Of a DNA stretch of 64,000 nt, positions 60,502 to 64,000 are shown one piece after another. The position numbers and the translations under genes were made by a program. The notes under the pieces are model-generated. The model saw only the letters and a list, made by a program, of their open reading frames with translations. It was not told where the DNA came from and ran no database searches. This stretch comes from Monosporascus cannonballus (lineage: Eukaryota > Ascomycota > Sordariomycetes > Xylariales): assembly GCA_004154925.1 (NCBI GenBank), contig QJNS01000049.1, positions 186,001-250,000 of the forward strand. The letters run 5' to 3'. How positions within the stretch are numbered: position 1 is the stretch's first letter; every line of letters starts with the position of its first letter.

Positions 60502-61790
60502 GGAAAAGGATTTAACTGGATTTAAAAAAAATATATCTAACCTTTTAACTTCCTTATTAAATATCCCGTTCTTATGGTATCAAAAATTAAGGATGGTAAA
60601 TAAAAGATTAACGAAAACGGAAACCCAGTTTATCGAAAAGTAATCGACTACCGATAGTTAAATAATATTATAATTAAAAACGGATATTTTTTAACCCTTA
60701 TAAATATCTTAATAAAAACGCCAGTAAAGCCAAATAGTTCATAACATTTGACCTTCGTAACGGTTATTACCGTATCCGAATGGCCAAAAAAGAAAAATGA
60801 AAAACGGCATTTAAGACGATATACGGACTTTACGAATACAAAGTAATACCTATAGAACTTACTAACGTTCCTGCTAGTTTCCAAAGCTTGGTCATAACCA
60901 TTTTTAGATAATTTCTGGACAGATTTATATTTGTCTATCTTAACGATATCTTTATATATTCCGAAACCCTAAAGCAGCATAAAAAATATATAGCTCAAAT
61001 GCTTAGAACTTTAAATAAGGCGAATATTTAAATTAACCCTGCCAAAAACGTATAGCATACGCGGAAACTAGATTTTTTTAGGGTTTACTTTTACTTCCAA
61101 CCAAATTTAGATTTAACGTTCCAAATTAAAAGCAGTTAAAAACTAGCCCATCCCTAATAAAGCAAACGTTATAAATATCCGACAAATTTTAAGATTTACG
61201 GATTACGTACGCGGTCTAATTAAGGGATATGGAGATATAATTAAGTTATTAACGAAATTTACTATTAAAAAGTACGTCGGAAAGGAGTTCGAACTCCTAA
61301 AAAAGGCAAAAAAAGCGTTCCGAAAATTGAAAAAAGTATTTACCAATAGACATATCGTAAAAATGCCTAACATAAATAAAAAAAATAATTAAAGACCGAC
61401 GCCTTAGAATACGCCCTAGGTACAGTTCTAAAGCAACAAAAAGATAACGGCAAATAATACCCAATAACGTACTACTTAAAAGCACTTCGAAACAGAAAAC
61501 TTAGATATTAAATTTACGACAAAAAAATATTGGCAATTATTAACGTTTTTAAACAATAAAAAGTTTTTCTTAATAAAACGAAAAAACCCTTTGATATTTA
61601 CTTTAATTACAAACACTTTATTCGATTTATAAAAACCTAAGAACTGAATAAACGATATAAAAGATGGATAAATTTTCTATCCAGGTTTAATTTTAAGATT
61701 TATTATATCAAAAAAAAAGGAAAATATCCAGCCGGACCTTCTTAGTCGCAAAAGAAATTACGATTTTAAAGTCCTTAAAAATGTAAATAT
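60502..61790 (+). pseudogene. RT and RNase H part of the plus-sense gypsy pol
   Basis: Readable pieces in several frames: LTNVPASFQSL, FVYLNDIFIYSETLKQHKKY (YLDD to YLND, 60936-60947), LNKANI, then KTDALEYALGTVLKQQKDNG (RNase H start, about 61392-61455), YDKKILAIINVFKQ, LNKRYKRWINFLSRFNFKIY. The order is standard for Ty3/gypsy. At least a dozen stops occur, many at former Trp or Gln positions. Confidence 0.85.
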
Positions 61791-61849
61791 TATAATATAA
61801 CGAAAACGGCATTATATAATTATATAACATTATAAATAAATTAACCTCC

Positions 61850-62785
61850 GATCTTTTGACATAATTCAAAAATTCTTACGATATAAAAAAACTTCAAGAA
61901 ATTTAATAATTAAAGGGATAACCCGAAGATCAATTGTTATATTATGCCAAAATATATGTTCTTAAAGCTTAATTGAAACAATTTGTAAAGGAATTTTACG
62001 AAGGTCCAATATATGGATACCAAGGAATTGTTAAAACCACTAAACAATTACAAAAAAAAATACGATTTTCTAGAACTACGCCGAATAATCAAAAAGTTAA
62101 TTAAGGATTATAACGTTTATAATAAGGCTAAGGTAATACGCCATAAACTCTACGGATTATTACAACTTACTGATATTTTTAACAAGATATGGAATACCAT
62201 AACTTGGGATTTCATCACTAGTTTATTTTTATCTAAAGATCCAGTTACTAGAATCAAATATAACGGAATATAGGTAATCGTTGATAAACTTATTAAGTAC
62301 GAATATTTCCTATTTTTCAAAAAAATGCAACAATAAAGCAATTGGCATATGCCTTTATCAAATACTACCTTAATAAACATAGGATATCAGAAAAGATTAT
62401 TTTCGACAGAAATACGTTTTTTAACGTAAAGTTCGATGTTAATTTTTTTAAAATAAATAAGCACCAAGCTTAAGTTCTCGACGGCTTATTATCCCCAAAC
62501 CGATAGTTAAACCGAAAAGTTAAATTAGATTTTAAAATAATATTTTCGAAATTATATTAATTATTAATAAAATAATGGGATAAAGTCTTTAGTATTAGCA
62601 CAAATCGTTTACAATATATCTGTTAACCAAAATATAAGCGTATCTTTTTATACGGCTATATACGAATATAAAGCAAAAATAAAACGACTTAAATAATTGC
62701 TTAATAATATATTAAAGATTATTACAATTACTCCAAAAGCAAAAATATTGATAACAGAAATTAAAATAATTTAAGCTCGTTTCCA
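61850..62785 (+). pseudogene. Integrase part of the plus-sense gypsy pol
   Basis: The 86-codon open stretch 62013-62273 contains the region before the catalytic core and WDFITSLFLSKDPVTRIKY, with the first core Asp in WDFI (62208-62210). Later blocks include IVDKLIKYEYFLFF and STAYYPQTDS.TEKLN (about 62472-62520), i.e. the S-A-HPQTDGQTE motif with His to Tyr. The frame is broken by stops and small shifts. Confidence 0.8.
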
Positions 62786-62789
62786 AAAT

Positions 62790-64000
62790 TATGACGGCTA
62801 GGCAGTTTAACCAATTATTAAACCTTAGTCGTACGGGTTTATGTTAGCAGGAATATCGTGGGAATTTGAGCAATAAATACAATAACGTATTACGTCTCGT
62901 AATGCCAAGGGTACCTTGAGTAACGATATTATATTCCAAGCTAAGGTTATTTAAATTATAGAAATAATAAGCGTATATATCTTTGGTTTATTAATTAGAT
63001 TATTATTAATAACTTAGTAATCCGGCTTATTAGCTTATTATTAGTAAATTAATAATCCGGCTTACTAATTTACCACCAGTAAGTTAATAATCCATTACGT
63101 AACCTGCCTTATTACGCATCTATGATTAAATTATGTTAATTCGTTTTTAAAAACCGTAACACGTTAGGCCATAACATAATCTCCCCCTTTTACAAATTTT
63201 GCCCTTAAAATTTCCTTTTTTCTTTTTAGTAAATTTTCTGTATTTTTTCATTATATCTTGCGGTATATCTAAACGTCGTTTTCGCAAATCTGAATAGCAA
63301 TTTACCTTGGTTAATTTAATTAAACTCGAAAGTTTTAATATAATACTTTATTTTTTCTGTTTTTCCCGGTAATTTAATTGCAAAATAATAAACGGGGTTT
63401 TTTATTATAAAAAATATATTCGTTGGGGTCGTTCTTATAAGAGAATGGAAATCCTTATTTCCGTAATTAATCGTTATATCGCTGAAATAAAAAAGGAAAA
63501 CTTAACGGCCGAAATATCTTTATCCAAAATTTCTACGCGTTTTTTTCGTATATGTCGTTAATGTTAATATTATCAATTCTAAGGTACGAAACTTATTAAT
63601 CGTACCTTTTAATCCTTAAATTATTTTAATACTTTTGCGAAATTAAAATCAAAATTTATAATCGAGGTACAAGCCTTTAATAAAATAAACGTTGTTAATA
63701 AAAATACGGGAAATCAAGGGTTCCCTTTTTTAAATTTTATAATCTGGAATATTATTATTTCGAGCGGTTCCGTTATTGTTAATAAAAGGTTTTTAATAAG
63801 CGCTAGGTATTAAAAAGGTTTTTGGCAGGTTTTTAAATATTTTCGGAATCTGGATATTTTTTTAATTTAATTAGATATTAGGTAAATCTATTTTGTTTCC
63901 GTATATCGAAAACTTTCTTTATTTTATATGCTTATTTATTTTCTATTTTTACATTGTCGTATATTATATATACCTTAAATATATTTTCTGCTAATTTGAA
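62790..64000 (-). mobile_element. Gypsy copy 3, truncated by the window end
   Basis: LTR 62790-63176 starts TATGACGGCTAGG and ends GGCCATAACA. It is followed by a pyrimidine tract (CTCCCCCTTTT) acting as the minus-sense polypurine tract, then internal sequence matching 11395-11600 of copy 1 and about 54790-54980 of copy 2. The LTR carries a tandem block of TTAGTAATCCGGCTTATT-like units absent from copy 1. It is inserted just after the integrase of the plus-sense element. Confidence 0.8.

Larger units (their letters stand above)
50418..62789 (+). mobile_element. Plus-sense gypsy retrotransposon split by a nested gypsy insertion
   Basis: Starts with LTR terminus TGTTACGGATCCCCGAGC at 50418. 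Gag region about 51.1-52.2 kb with zinc knuckle (52071-52112), protease and start of RT up to 53702. It continues at 60502 with RT, RNase H and integrase to about 62780. The flanking readings IPIKEG...INPEKLKAL (left) and W then LDLKK (right) are consecutive in gypsy RT, so 53703-60501 is an insertion. A third element begins at 62790, and the 3' LTR of this element is not in the window. Stops and D to N changes make it inactive. Confidence 0.88.

Overview
The window looks like an AT-rich, repeat-packed compartment of a filamentous ascomycete (Pezizomycotina) genome. The evidence is short GT...AG introns (44-124 nt) in the readable genes, fungal gene families (a CE5 esterase, an NRPS-like A-T-R reductase, a Myb/SANT-like factor), and long AT-rich tracts carrying the footprint of repeat-induced point mutation (RIP): CpA and TpG turned to TpA, many in-frame stops, Cys to Tyr and Asp to Asn changes, while CpG is kept. 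I cannot name the species.

Layout. (a) 1-6560: RIP-degraded transposon DNA with one readable plus-strand reverse-transcriptase motif. (b) 6580-10350: a GC-richer island with a nested palindrome, remains of a plus-sense LTR element, and an intact three-exon CE5 acetylxylan esterase/cutinase-family gene on the minus strand. (c) 10356-17056: a complete minus-sense Ty3/gypsy element (TSD ACAAC). (d) 17057-19516: LTR and pol fragments plus small GC-rich insertions. (e) 19517-25213: a second gypsy family (LTR about 190 bp, TSD ATTAA) carrying a 188-bp insertion. (f) 25745-27505: a GC-rich island with a frameshifted multi-pass membrane-protein pseudogene. (g) 27506-37167: a minus-sense Ty1/copia element (TSD AATGA) whose left LTR is split by a 2.6-kb element with a 9-bp TSD. 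(h) 37168-44800: the continuation of island (f), with an intact Myb/SANT-like gene (one intron, AT-hook) and a full-length but broken NRPS-like adenylation-thiolation-reductase gene. (i) 44800-64000: degraded repeats ending in a nested stack. A plus-sense gypsy element starting at 50418 is interrupted inside its reverse transcriptase by a complete minus-sense gypsy element (53703-60496, TSD CTTAT), and again after its integrase by a third copy (62790 to the window end).

How the parts relate. Removing the copia element joins island (f) directly to island (h), so there are really two host islands: the CE5 island and the membrane-protein/SANT/NRPS-like island. Only CE5 and SANT are intact. The other two host genes have stops and frameshifts, and both NRPS-like stops can be explained as CpA to TpA changes. 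In all four complete LTR elements the outermost ends are much less mutated than the inner LTR ends, and very short elements are nearly unmutated, as expected if RIP needs a long homologous stretch. I found no rRNA, tRNA, CRISPR array, replication origin or clear new multi-gene system.
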